This document shows, piece after piece, positions 23,435 through 27,444 of a DNA stretch of 27,444 nt. The stretch covers positions 1-27,444 of IMG/VR virus record IMGVR_UViG_3300025769_000663, one strand, 5' to 3'. This stretch comes from a virus. The translations under genes and the position numbers were made by a program. Below the pieces are notes generated by a model. The model was given only the letters and a program-made list of their open reading frames with translations. It did not search any database and was not told the origin of the DNA. Position 1 is the stretch's first letter. Each line of letters opens with the position of its first letter.

Positions 23435-23797
23435 TTAAAAAAGTGGTTTAATTTTTTGTAATTTAGCAGGAGGTTCTCTTTCTATAGATATATAATCAAA
23501 GAAAATCCAAAACTTGTCATAAATTAATATATATGCTAAAAAATCAAAAGGTAATTCTCTTATTAAAGATTCTCTAATATATATATCTATCTTTGCCCAA
23601 TCTAATCCGCCTTCCTCTTGTAATAAAGCTATATTTTTGTCTAGTAATTCCAAATTAACATTATTAGTTTGTTTTTTTTGGAAAAAAGCTAAAAACATTA
23701 TTATATCTCTAGGATAATCAGTTAAAGCTTTTTCAGGTCTAAATTTTATCACTTCTTCCCATATACTAGACGGTATTATTATTTTGCATTTCTCCAT
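23435..23797 (-). CDS. Tandem paralogue 2, hypothetical protein
   Basis: The protein has 120 aa and is the partner of gene 23047. It has the same order of motifs: IIIPSSIWEEVIKFRPEK, FLAFFQKKQTNN, VNLELLDKNIALL, EEGGLDWAKIDIYI and the ending IKPLF. Its C-terminal half is more aromatic (YDKFWIFFDYISIE). The E/D-GG-x-x-W motif is the best-conserved point and may mark the active or binding surface. It starts 17 nt after element copy 8. Confidence 0.62.
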   Translation of the reverse strand: MEKCKIIIPSSIWEEVIKFRPEKALTDYPRDIIMFLAFFQKKQTNNVNLELLDKNIALLQEEGGLDWAKIDIYIRESLIRELPFDFLAYILIYDKFWIFFDYISIEREPPAKLQKIKPLF

Positions 23798-23814
23798 GAA
23801 TTTATTAATTTAGT

Positions 23815-23846
23815 TATGTGAAAAAAAAGCAGGAATTACCCTGCTT
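23815..23846 (-). terminator. Hairpin-CACATAA element, copy 8
   Basis: A 7-bp stem (AAGCAGG with CCTGCTT) is followed by TTTTTT and then TTCACATAA. It is the most classical intrinsic terminator of the set, with C in place of A in the box. It lies 6 nt after the stop of lipoprotein B. Confidence 0.8.
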
Positions 23847-23852
23847 AATAAA

Positions 23853-24227
23853 TCAAAATTTTATATCGTCATAACCCAAAACCACAGCTTTTTTGTAAAC
23901 ATCTAAACAACTTCCATCATTATCATCCAAAGAAGTATAAATTATAGTATCTTTCCAATAAGAAGAGGATATGTTTTTAAAGAAGTGACTTTTTGTATTA
24001 TCTTTATTGTCTTTATACAAATATTGGGAAGTATGTACAAAAACTGTATCATCTATTTGATACAAAATAGGATAATCTTCGTAAATTATATCTTTTTTAC
24101 CATCCGGGTATTCAACAATATAAGAGAACTTGTCATCAAGTAGTTTTCCAGATTTAGAACCGCAAGATGTAGCAATTAACATTATTGTTGTAAATAGACA
24201 TAAGATAAGTGATAAATAGTTTTTCAT
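23853..24227 (-). CDS. Small lipoprotein B, exported
   Basis: The protein has 124 aa. It has a signal peptide of about 22 residues ending IATSC, then GSKSGK; Cys22 is the likely lipidated residue. The mature part is acidic and aromatic. VEYPDGKKDIIYEDYPILY and DDTVFVH parallel lipoprotein A (21611), indicating paralogy despite low identity elsewhere. No Asp-rich export signal follows the cysteine. It is likely anchored on the periplasmic face of the inner or outer membrane. Element copies 8 and 9 flank it, so it may be transcribed or processed alone. Confidence 0.68.
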   Translation of the reverse strand: MKNYLSLILCLFTTIMLIATSCGSKSGKLLDDKFSYIVEYPDGKKDIIYEDYPILYQIDDTVFVHTSQYLYKDNKDNTKSHFFKNISSSYWKDTIIYTSLDDNDGSCLDVYKKAVVLGYDDIKF

Positions 24228-24250
24228 AGCTTTATATTTTAATTATTAAT

Positions 24251-24283
24251 TAATGTTAAGATAAAAGGGTGTATAAACACCCT
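24251..24283 (-). terminator. Hairpin-TTAACAT element, copy 9
   Basis: A perfect 7-bp stem (AGGGTGT with ACACCCT, loop TTAT) is followed by TTTATCTTAACATTAA on the - strand, 9 nt after the stop of gene 24293 and 23 nt before the lipoprotein B start. Confidence 0.8.
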
Positions 24284-24292
24284 AATATCCTA

Positions 24293-24532
24293 CTATAAAA
24301 CCCGAACCAGCAAATTTTTAATTCTCTTATCCTCTCTACTTAAGGTAGTTTCATCTCTTTTTGCAAGATTATTATAAAGATCTTTTTTCAAAGTCTTTAA
24401 TTTATCTTTACTTCTTAAAGCTGAGGAGTGTGCATTTCTGCATTTTGTACTGCAAAACTTTTTATCTGGCCTTGAGTCACCTAATGAGTTGTTGCAATTT
24501 TTAAGCATACATTGTGTTCTTTTCCTTCCCAT
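24293..24532 (-). CDS. Zinc-finger protein of the FCS type
   Basis: The protein has 79 aa. Near the N-terminus it has C8 and C13 in CMLKNCNNSL, then RPDKKFCSTKCRNAH. The pattern CxxxxC...RxDKKFCSxxCRNAH is that of small zinc fingers seen in many Bacteroidota and phage proteins, similar to the FCS or MYM fingers. The remainder is a basic helix (LKTLKKDLYNNLAKRDE), so DNA or RNA binding is plausible. It is flanked by element copies 9 and 10. Confidence 0.75.
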   Translation of the reverse strand: MGRKRTQCMLKNCNNSLGDSRPDKKFCSTKCRNAHSSALRSKDKLKTLKKDLYNNLAKRDETTLSREDKRIKNLLVRVL

Positions 24533-24549
24533 AGTTATTATATTTTGGT

Positions 24550-24581
24550 TTATGTTAAAATAGAAGGGCGTAAGCCCCTCT
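24550..24581 (-). terminator. Hairpin-TTAACAT element, copy 10
   Basis: On the - strand AGAGGGGC pairs with GCCCTTCT through one G-U pair (8 bp, loop TTAC), followed by ATTTTAACATAAA, 17 nt before the zinc-finger gene start. Only about 30 nt separate it from copy 11, with no convincing gene in between. Confidence 0.78.
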
Positions 24582-24611
24582 ACCCCACTAAATCAATAAC
24601 ATATAATACAC

Positions 24612-24643
24612 TATGTTAAAATAAAACAGTATTTCTACTGTTT
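24612..24643 (-). terminator. Hairpin-TTAACAT element, copy 11
   Basis: A perfect 8-bp stem (AAACAGTA with TACTGTTT) is capped by GAAA on the - strand, followed by TATTTTAACATAG. The same loop caps copy 12 with different paired bases, a clear case of compensatory change. The stop of gene 24635 lies inside the stem. Confidence 0.8.
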
Positions 24644-24844
24644 ATTTATTAATTGTACTTTAGTAATTTTAAAATTACATATAGTTTCACCTGCTTCGTC
24701 CTCTACATAATTTTCAATATCATCTTGATTAATACCGCTACCTTTCCAGAAACAAGAACCCTTAAGTTTTTGTCCGGATTTCTTTTTTTTAAGTGAAAAA
24801 TGTATTTTATACAATTTTTTTGGACCAAATAACCAGTCTAGCAT
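24635..24844 (-). CDS. Small basic hypothetical protein
   Basis: The protein has 69 aa. It starts MLDWLFGPKKLYKIHFSLKK, with GSCFWKGSGINQDDIENYVE in the middle and ETICNFKITKVQLINKQ at the end, suggesting a compact alpha/beta fold. It lies 6 nt downstream of membrane gene 24851, and its stop is inside the stem of copy 11. Not recognised. Confidence 0.55.
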   Translation of the reverse strand: MLDWLFGPKKLYKIHFSLKKKKSGQKLKGSCFWKGSGINQDDIENYVEDEAGETICNFKITKVQLINKQ

Positions 24845-24850
24845 AATTAT

Positions 24851-25054
24851 TTATTTTAAATTAAGTAATAAAGACCCCCAAAGTATAAGATGATAAGTTA
24901 TTATAATTACTAAAGATAGCCAAAGAATACTAATTATAATTATAGACCCTCTAGGGTCTTCCGTATCTTTAGCAAATACTCTGACTATCCAATTGTGTAA
25001 ATGAGTTATTCCTATTAAGAAAATAACTAATACTACTACTGTAAATGTTACCAT
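24851..25054 (-). CDS. Small membrane protein with two helices
   Basis: The protein has 67 aa. Transmembrane segments lie at about residues 3-18 (TFTVVVLVIFLIGITH) and 38-62 (IIIISILWLSLVIIITYHLI), with a charged turn FAKDTEDPRG between them, so both ends face the same side. It is 6 nt upstream of gene 24635 and 16 nt downstream of the box of copy 12. Same general size and layout as the membrane protein at 21366, but not clearly related. Confidence 0.58.
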   Translation of the reverse strand: MVTFTVVVLVIFLIGITHLHNWIVRVFAKDTEDPRGSIIIISILWLSLVIIITYHLILWGSLLLNLK

Positions 25055-25070
25055 AATTTATAATTTTGAT

Positions 25071-25103
25071 TTATGTTAAAATAAAAGGGTATTTCTACCC
25101 TTT
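25071..25103 (-). terminator. Hairpin-TTAACAT element, copy 12
   Basis: A perfect 8-bp stem (AAAGGGTA with TACCCTTT) is capped by a GAAA tetraloop on the - strand, followed by TATTTTAACATAAA. It is the best match to the family consensus. A 16-codon frame (25102-25152) ends at its base. Confidence 0.82.
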
Positions 25104-25261
25104 ATATTACACCTTCGAGGGCCCATTTCAAACAATAAATATAGTTTTTCATTTCAGTTAAAAAATTAATTTAATCATTTAAACCTCTTAGATGTATATC
25201 TTTAAATACTTATTATGATACATCATCAAATAATTTTGGTTTATTCTTCATTTTACAAGAT

Positions 25262-25302
25262 TTATGTTAAAATGCAAGGGCAACCATCTCTTGGGCCACC
25301 CT
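25262..25302 (-). terminator. Hairpin-TTAACAT element, copy 13 (G-U rich stem)
   Basis: On the - strand AGGGTGGCC pairs with GGTTGCCCT using three consecutive G-U pairs; on the + strand these would be A-C mismatches. The box GCATTTTAACATAAA is well conserved. A 44-codon frame (25267-25401) runs through the stem and stops inside the box. Confidence 0.55.
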
Positions 25303-25401
25303 AGCACTTGATTTTTTATTTAAAACAGCTAATGATATGTATACGCTCTCCTGCGTACGTTGGATAATTGAAACTAAAAAAGGTTTCTTGCAAAAAACCA
25401 A
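25267..25401 (-). CDS. Possible 44-aa protein with TTG start ending in an element box
   Basis: The frame reads (TTG)VFCKKPFLVSIIQRTQ, ESVYISLAVLNKKSSARV, AQEMVALAF and ends at the TAA of TTTTAACAT. Codon choice is protein-like and the frame is open back to about 25425, but there is no ATG before residue 38. A terminator-like hairpin with six T (25376-25399) lies at its beginning and may be only the coding sequence of KKPF. Either a small protein with an unusual start or the remains of a longer one. Confidence 0.3.
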   Translation of the reverse strand: MVFCKKPFLVSIIQRTQESVYISLAVLNKKSSARVAQEMVALAF

Positions 25402-25432
25402 TTTAATTACAATAATCTGATTATTTTATATA

Positions 25433-25648
25433 TCAGCTGCGTGTAAAGCCATTTTTTTTAAGCAATACACCACTGGTAGAGCAATACCAGCTTACCTGTT
25501 TCCTTCCTTTTGCTCTGAAGTTATCAGGTTCTATAATATTAAGATAATTGTCTGGAGATACTAAAATTCACAGTTTCCTTCGCTTTCTTTGGGCAATAGT
25601 TAGCCCATCACAGCAAACTCCAACATGATTATTCTTTCTCTTCTTCAC
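25433..25648 (-). pseudogene. 71-codon gene interrupted by an in-frame TGA
   Basis: From GTG 25648 the frame gives MKKRKNNHVGVCCDGLTIAQ, then RKRRKL, then TGA at 25568-25570 (codon 27). It continues in the same frame as ILVSPDNYLNIIEPDNFRAK, GRKQVSWYCSTSGVLLKK, NGFTRS and TGA at 25433. Both halves look like protein: basic patches, W and C residues, and no third stop in 70 codons of this AT-rich sequence. The start lies 11 nt after the box of element copy 14, the normal spacing for a gene here. A nonsense mutation (from CGA, AGA or TGG) is the simplest reading. Read-through of TGA is possible but nothing else supports it. No family recognised. Confidence 0.45.
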
Positions 25649-25653
25649 AATAC

Positions 25654-25686
25654 TTATGTTAAAATAGTAAGGCCTAAACCTTACTA
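25654..25686 (-). terminator. Hairpin-TTAACAT element, copy 14
   Basis: A perfect 8-bp stem (TAGTAAGG with CCTTACTA, loop TTTAGG) is followed by TTTTAACATAAG on the - strand, 7 nt after the stop of gene 25694 and just upstream of the interrupted frame 25433-25648. Confidence 0.8.
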
Positions 25687-25693
25687 AATTTAA

Positions 25694-25954
25694 TTATGGT
25701 GCGTAACAGTCATCATCATTAAAATCATACAAAGCTGCACTTATAGGTATAACCTTTAATACTTTCCAAGAAGTATGCCACACACCATCAGTTTCTTTTG
25801 ATGATTTCACTGCCATTATAAGCAGTGTTGTGGATCTTAATAAATACATAGAACCGTCTAATTGATCTATTACTTCAAAAGATAAAAGTATGGGCCCTCT
25901 GCGAGTGCTTATGTTTATCATAAAAGGTCCTTTTTCATGTGTAATTGCTGGCAT
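25694..25954 (-). CDS. Hypothetical protein
   Basis: The protein has 86 aa, predominantly strands (GPFMINISTRRGPILLSFEV; MYLLRSTTLLIMAV; GVWHTSWKVLKVIPISAA) with an acidic end (DFNDDDCYAP). The composition fits a small beta barrel. No signal peptide or metal site was seen. It is flanked by element copies 14 and 15, so it appears to be a single-gene unit. Not recognised. Confidence 0.55.
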   Translation of the reverse strand: MPAITHEKGPFMINISTRRGPILLSFEVIDQLDGSMYLLRSTTLLIMAVKSSKETDGVWHTSWKVLKVIPISAALYDFNDDDCYAP

Positions 25955-25970
25955 AGTTGTAATATTTAAT

Positions 25971-26004
25971 TAATGTTAAGCTAAAAGGGTTATTACCCTC
26001 TAGC
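25971..26004 (-). terminator. Hairpin-TTAACAT element, copy 15
   Basis: On the - strand GCTAGAGGGT pairs with ACCCTTTTAGC (ten pairs, one bulged T, one G-U, loop AATA), then TTAACATTAA. Here the T-run normally found after the stem is replaced by TTTTAGC, and the change is matched by GCTA in the other arm, so the stem has grown into the box. Confidence 0.75.
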
Positions 26005-26011
26005 TTGTACT

Positions 26012-26221
26012 TTATACATTTTCAATTGCTATGATATCTTCAACATCGCACATTATACCTTGAGAATATAATATCCTCTTAGTTCCTTTACCTTTAAAAT
26101 CACGATACACAAATCTTAGTGGTAGATCCACCTCTTTTGTAGTAATTACACGTTCACCATTTAAAGTGGTAGGATTATCTCCGTTAAAACTCAATTCGTA
26201 GTAAATTACAGTTACTTTCAT
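26012..26221 (-). CDS. Hypothetical protein
   Basis: The protein has 69 aa from ATG 26221 (MKVTVIYYELSFNGD). A TTG nine codons upstream lies inside the box of element copy 16 and is unlikely to be the start. It is strand-rich with a basic centre (LPLRFVYRDFKGKGTKRILY), and DVEDIIAIENV at the end. Flanked by element copies 15 and 16. No family recognised. Confidence 0.55.
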   Translation of the reverse strand: MKVTVIYYELSFNGDNPTTLNGERVITTKEVDLPLRFVYRDFKGKGTKRILYSQGIMCDVEDIIAIENV

Positions 26222-26233
26222 TTTAATTAATTT

Positions 26234-26267
26234 TAGTGTTAAAATCAAAAGGCTTAGCTGCCCTTTG
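26234..26267 (-). terminator. Hairpin-TTAACA element, copy 16
   Basis: On the - strand CAAAGGGC pairs with GCCTTTTG through one G-U pair (8 bp, loop AGCTAA), followed by ATTTTAACACTAA. It lies 9 nt after the stop of gene 26277 and 13 nt before the ATG of gene 26012. Confidence 0.75.
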
Positions 26268-26276
26268 AATATTTTA

Positions 26277-26561
26277 TTATTCTCCTCTTATTGGAGATTC
26301 ATTTAATCTTTTTAAGTGTTCACTATATTCTTTTATAGCCCACGCTTTAATATCTTTACAGTTATTAAACTTCTCAGGCAAACCTATTATAGGTTTTGAC
26401 TTTCCTTCTTCCCTTAAATTGTCATAGAAAGTTTTTATTCTTTCCCCAATAAGACTCATTCTTAGGTAGAATTCGACTAATTCTTCTTCTCTTTCAAAGG
26501 TTATTTCTAATGTAACAGGCTTGAATTTGGATTCTTTTGCGTTAATTCCGTTAATTTTCAT
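26277..26561 (-). CDS. Hypothetical helical protein
   Basis: The protein has 94 aa. A strand (KPVTLEITFEREEELVEFYL) leads into helices (MSLIGERIKTFYDNLREEG; DIKAWAIKEYSEHLKRLNE). The acidic and basic residues are evenly mixed, as in small soluble adaptor proteins. It starts 12 nt after the small frame 26574-26711. No motif recognised. Confidence 0.58.
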   Translation of the reverse strand: MKINGINAKESKFKPVTLEITFEREEELVEFYLRMSLIGERIKTFYDNLREEGKSKPIIGLPEKFNNCKDIKAWAIKEYSEHLKRLNESPIRGE

Positions 26562-26573
26562 AATGTATTAATT

Positions 26574-26711
26574 TTAGTGAATATGATGCTTGCAGACGCA
26601 AGCTTGTATAAATCGTATATATAAATCGACAAAAGTATTTGTGAGTAGTGTAAAATATTGTATATATGGGTGTGAGATTGCTCTAAAATATACATACATT
26701 ACTACACACAT
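26574..26711 (-). CDS. Possible 45-aa protein
   Basis: The frame runs from ATG 26711 to TAA 26574. It reads MCVVMYVYFRAISHPYIQ, YFTLLTNTFVDLYIRFIQ, ACVCKHHIH, hydrophobic and aromatic with cysteines at both ends. It begins 5 nt after the box of element copy 17 and ends 12 nt before the next gene, the spacing seen for genes in this array. Its codons (CTA, CTC, CAC) are less typical than the neighbours', so it may be chance. Confidence 0.35.
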   Translation of the reverse strand: MCVVMYVYFRAISHPYIQYFTLLTNTFVDLYIRFIQACVCKHHIH

Positions 26712-26714
26712 TAC

Positions 26715-26745
26715 TAATGTTAAGATAAAAGAGCTGTAGAGCCCT
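26715..26745 (-). terminator. Hairpin-TTAACAT element, copy 17
   Basis: On the - strand AGGGCT pairs with AGCTCT through one G-U pair (6 bp, loop CTAC), followed by TTTATCTTAACATTAG. The shortest stem of the set. A frame without a start codon (26744-26839) ends at its base. Confidence 0.68.
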
Positions 26746-26843
26746 AATATCCAACATAAATAACGTATAAATACACACTAAATAAAAGAAATAAACCAAT
26801 AATCTCAGAGTCGAAGTGCCCGTAGGATCGTATAAATGATTAT

Positions 26844-26876
26844 TTAATGTTAAAATAAAGGGGATTACTCCCCTTT
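26844..26876 (-). terminator. Hairpin-TTAACAT element, copy 18
   Basis: A perfect 8-bp stem (AAAGGGGA with TCCCCTTT, loop GTAA) is followed by ATTTTAACATTAA on the - strand, 5 nt after the stop of gene 26882. No clear gene follows it before copy 17. Confidence 0.82.
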
Positions 26877-26881
26877 AGTAG

Positions 26882-27313
26882 TTACTTCTCTGCCTTTTGC
26901 ACTCTGTCTATACGTGCAAATTCGATTGTCTTGTCGCCTTGTTGAAAACTATCCTCCACAATAGTTACACTTAAATTGGTTGCACCAACTTCAAATCCTG
27001 CAAATTGACTTGGCGCAACTTCAGCGATCCCTCCACCATTAAGCTGAATAACAGCCCTCTCACGTACTAGGTTTTTAATACTGCTATTACCTTTAAGTTC
27101 GTTTAACTTAGATTGTAACTGCTTAGTATCGTAACTGCAAATCTCGTTTGCTAGTGAATTTGTCCTATTTTCATAAGTAGGACGCAACTTGTAACCTTTT
27201 AAGGTACAATCCACTTGCGTTTCACCTTTGCCTTGATATAGGGACTTAGGTAATACAGGAATAGCCTCGTTAAGGTTCAATTCAGTTGTGAATGACTTCG
27301 TTAAATAATCCAT
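26882..27313 (-). CDS. Hypothetical protein, first gene of the visible leftward array
   Basis: The protein has 143 aa. Strands and turns dominate (ELNLNEAIPVLPKSLYQGKG; ERAVIQLNGGGIAEVAPSQF; TNLSVTIVEDSFQQGDKTIE), with a helical centre (TKQLQSKLNELKGNSSIKN). Codon use is less AT-biased than in nearby genes, suggesting either high expression or more recent arrival. The leader before the ATG is A-rich (AACAAAAACAAA). I do not recognise the family. Confidence 0.62.
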   Translation of the reverse strand: MDYLTKSFTTELNLNEAIPVLPKSLYQGKGETQVDCTLKGYKLRPTYENRTNSLANEICSYDTKQLQSKLNELKGNSSIKNLVRERAVIQLNGGGIAEVAPSQFAGFEVGATNLSVTIVEDSFQQGDKTIEFARIDRVQKAEK

Positions 27314-27444
27314 TTTGTTTTTGTTTATATGTTTGAAAATAATATCTATTTGAGAAACCCAGTTGGGTACCCCAAATTTGCAATTTCAAATAGGGGTTAA
27401 TTGCTTAGGTGGACACTCCTTACGATATATATCTAAATTTAAAA
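27314..27444 (-). promoter_or_regulatory. Leader or operator region rich in palindromes
   Basis: Upstream of gene 26882 there are adjacent perfect palindromes GGGTACCC (27365-27372) and CAAATTTG (27373-27380), a hairpin ACCC-AGTT-GGGT (27357-27368), and an 8-bp inverted repeat CTATTTGA/TCAAATAG (27346-27353 and 27386-27393) enclosing them. This cluster is dense enough to suggest a protein-binding operator or structured 5' leader. No promoter with the Bacteroidota -33/-7 consensus can be placed with confidence, and the window ends before the next gene. Confidence 0.3.

Larger units (their letters stand above)
25055..25693. other. Gap between long genes: three elements, short frames and a broken gene
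   Basis: This stretch of about 640 bases has no intact gene over 60 codons. Reading leftward it holds element copy 14 (25654), a 71-codon frame broken by TGA (25433-25648), a 44-codon frame with a TTG start (25267-25401), element copy 13 (25262), a 12-codon frame MKNKPKLFDDVS (25213-25251), a 16-codon frame MKNYIYCLKWALEGVI (25102-25152) and element copy 12. Coding-like composition persists through much of it, so decayed or very small genes are more likely than featureless DNA. Confidence 0.6.
26562..26881. other. 320-base gap with two elements and two short frames
   Basis: Between the genes at 26277 and 26882 there are two hairpin elements (26715 and 26844). Between the elements lies an open frame without a start (26744-26839). 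Left of them is a 45-codon frame (26574-26711), which contains a short hairpin, GCTTGC with GCAAGC (26590-26605). I see no long gene, tRNA or mobile element here. Confidence 0.55.

Noticed and set aside
25460-25530. A tRNA-like segment (GGTAGAGC and AGGTTCTA strings on the + strand)
   Set aside because: No acceptor stem or anticodon arm can be formed around them, and the opposite strand reads as protein.
25433-25648. Genome-wide reassignment of TGA to an amino acid
   Set aside because: TGA is the natural stop of other good genes, for example 5544-6317 and 6603-7163, often in ATGA overlaps with the next start.
25376-25654. A non-coding RNA running from element copy 14 to a hairpin with six T at 25376-25399
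   Set aside because: The interval is better explained as coding: the frame 25433-25648 is protein-like apart from one TGA, and the hairpin overlaps another coding-like frame. The hairpin has only 5 bp.
7178-26876. Hairpin promoters like those of phage N4 virion RNA polymerase
   Set aside because: Those form on the template strand. Here the strand-specific G-U pairs favour the sense strand, stem lengths vary from 6 to 15 bp, and copy 4 leaves no room for a transcript start before the ATG. Not excluded experimentally.
20254-26876. The repeated elements as a CRISPR-like array
   Set aside because: Copies are separated by genes of different length, the paired arms are not conserved in sequence, and no cas gene is present.

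Overview
The window looks like part of a large, AT-rich tailed bacteriophage of Bacteroidota, plausibly crAss-like (Crassvirales) or a relative. Three things support this. Start codons are preceded by A/T-rich leaders with almost no Shine-Dalgarno sequence, as is usual in Bacteroidota. A giant virion-type protein with a PD-(D/E)XK nuclease domain and a characteristic C-terminus sits on the + strand. Facing it is a long block of tightly packed - strand replication and accessory genes. No tRNA, rRNA, CRISPR array or insertion sequence was recognised. The standard genetic code fits: TAA, TAG and TGA all end convincing genes.

Layout. (1) 1-5425, + strand: the last codons of an upstream gene, coupled by ATGA to one 1796-aa multidomain protein, followed by an intrinsic terminator. 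(2) 5544-7163, - strand: three small genes convergent with it. (3) 7232-16702, - strand: a compact operon of about 9.5 kb with many 1-25 nt overlaps. In order of transcription it has small proteins, a MoxR-type AAA+ ATPase and a VWA/MIDAS protein (a CobS/CobT-like pair), more unknown proteins, a DnaB-like helicase, a Sak4-like RecA-fold ATPase and a single-stranded DNA-binding protein with a DDLPF tail. (4) 16769-19431: small proteins including a membrane protein and a DUF3310 protein. (5) 19519-27313: a long array of very small - strand genes, including two related lipoproteins, two tandem paralogues, zinc-finger proteins and small membrane proteins. This is typical phage early accessory DNA.

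The most striking feature is an intergenic element present in 18 copies on the - strand. Each is a hairpin whose stem sequence differs from copy to copy but stays complementary, followed directly by a conserved T-rich box close to TTWTYTTAACATWA. The hairpin normally begins 0-25 nt after one gene's stop codon, and the box lies 0-30 nt before the next start. Several stems are complete only if G-U pairs are allowed on the - strand, which points to a - strand RNA structure. Two copies bracket the whole replication operon, and the rest separate single genes of the right-hand array. I read it as a terminator joined to an unknown initiation, processing or promoter signal.

Between these elements are several coding frames that gene finders would miss or reject: a 71-codon frame interrupted by TGA (25433-25648), frames with no ATG that end at an element (21091, 25267, 26744), short genes (19751, 26574), and a palindromic segment at 22091-22198 that could fold as an RNA pseudoknot.
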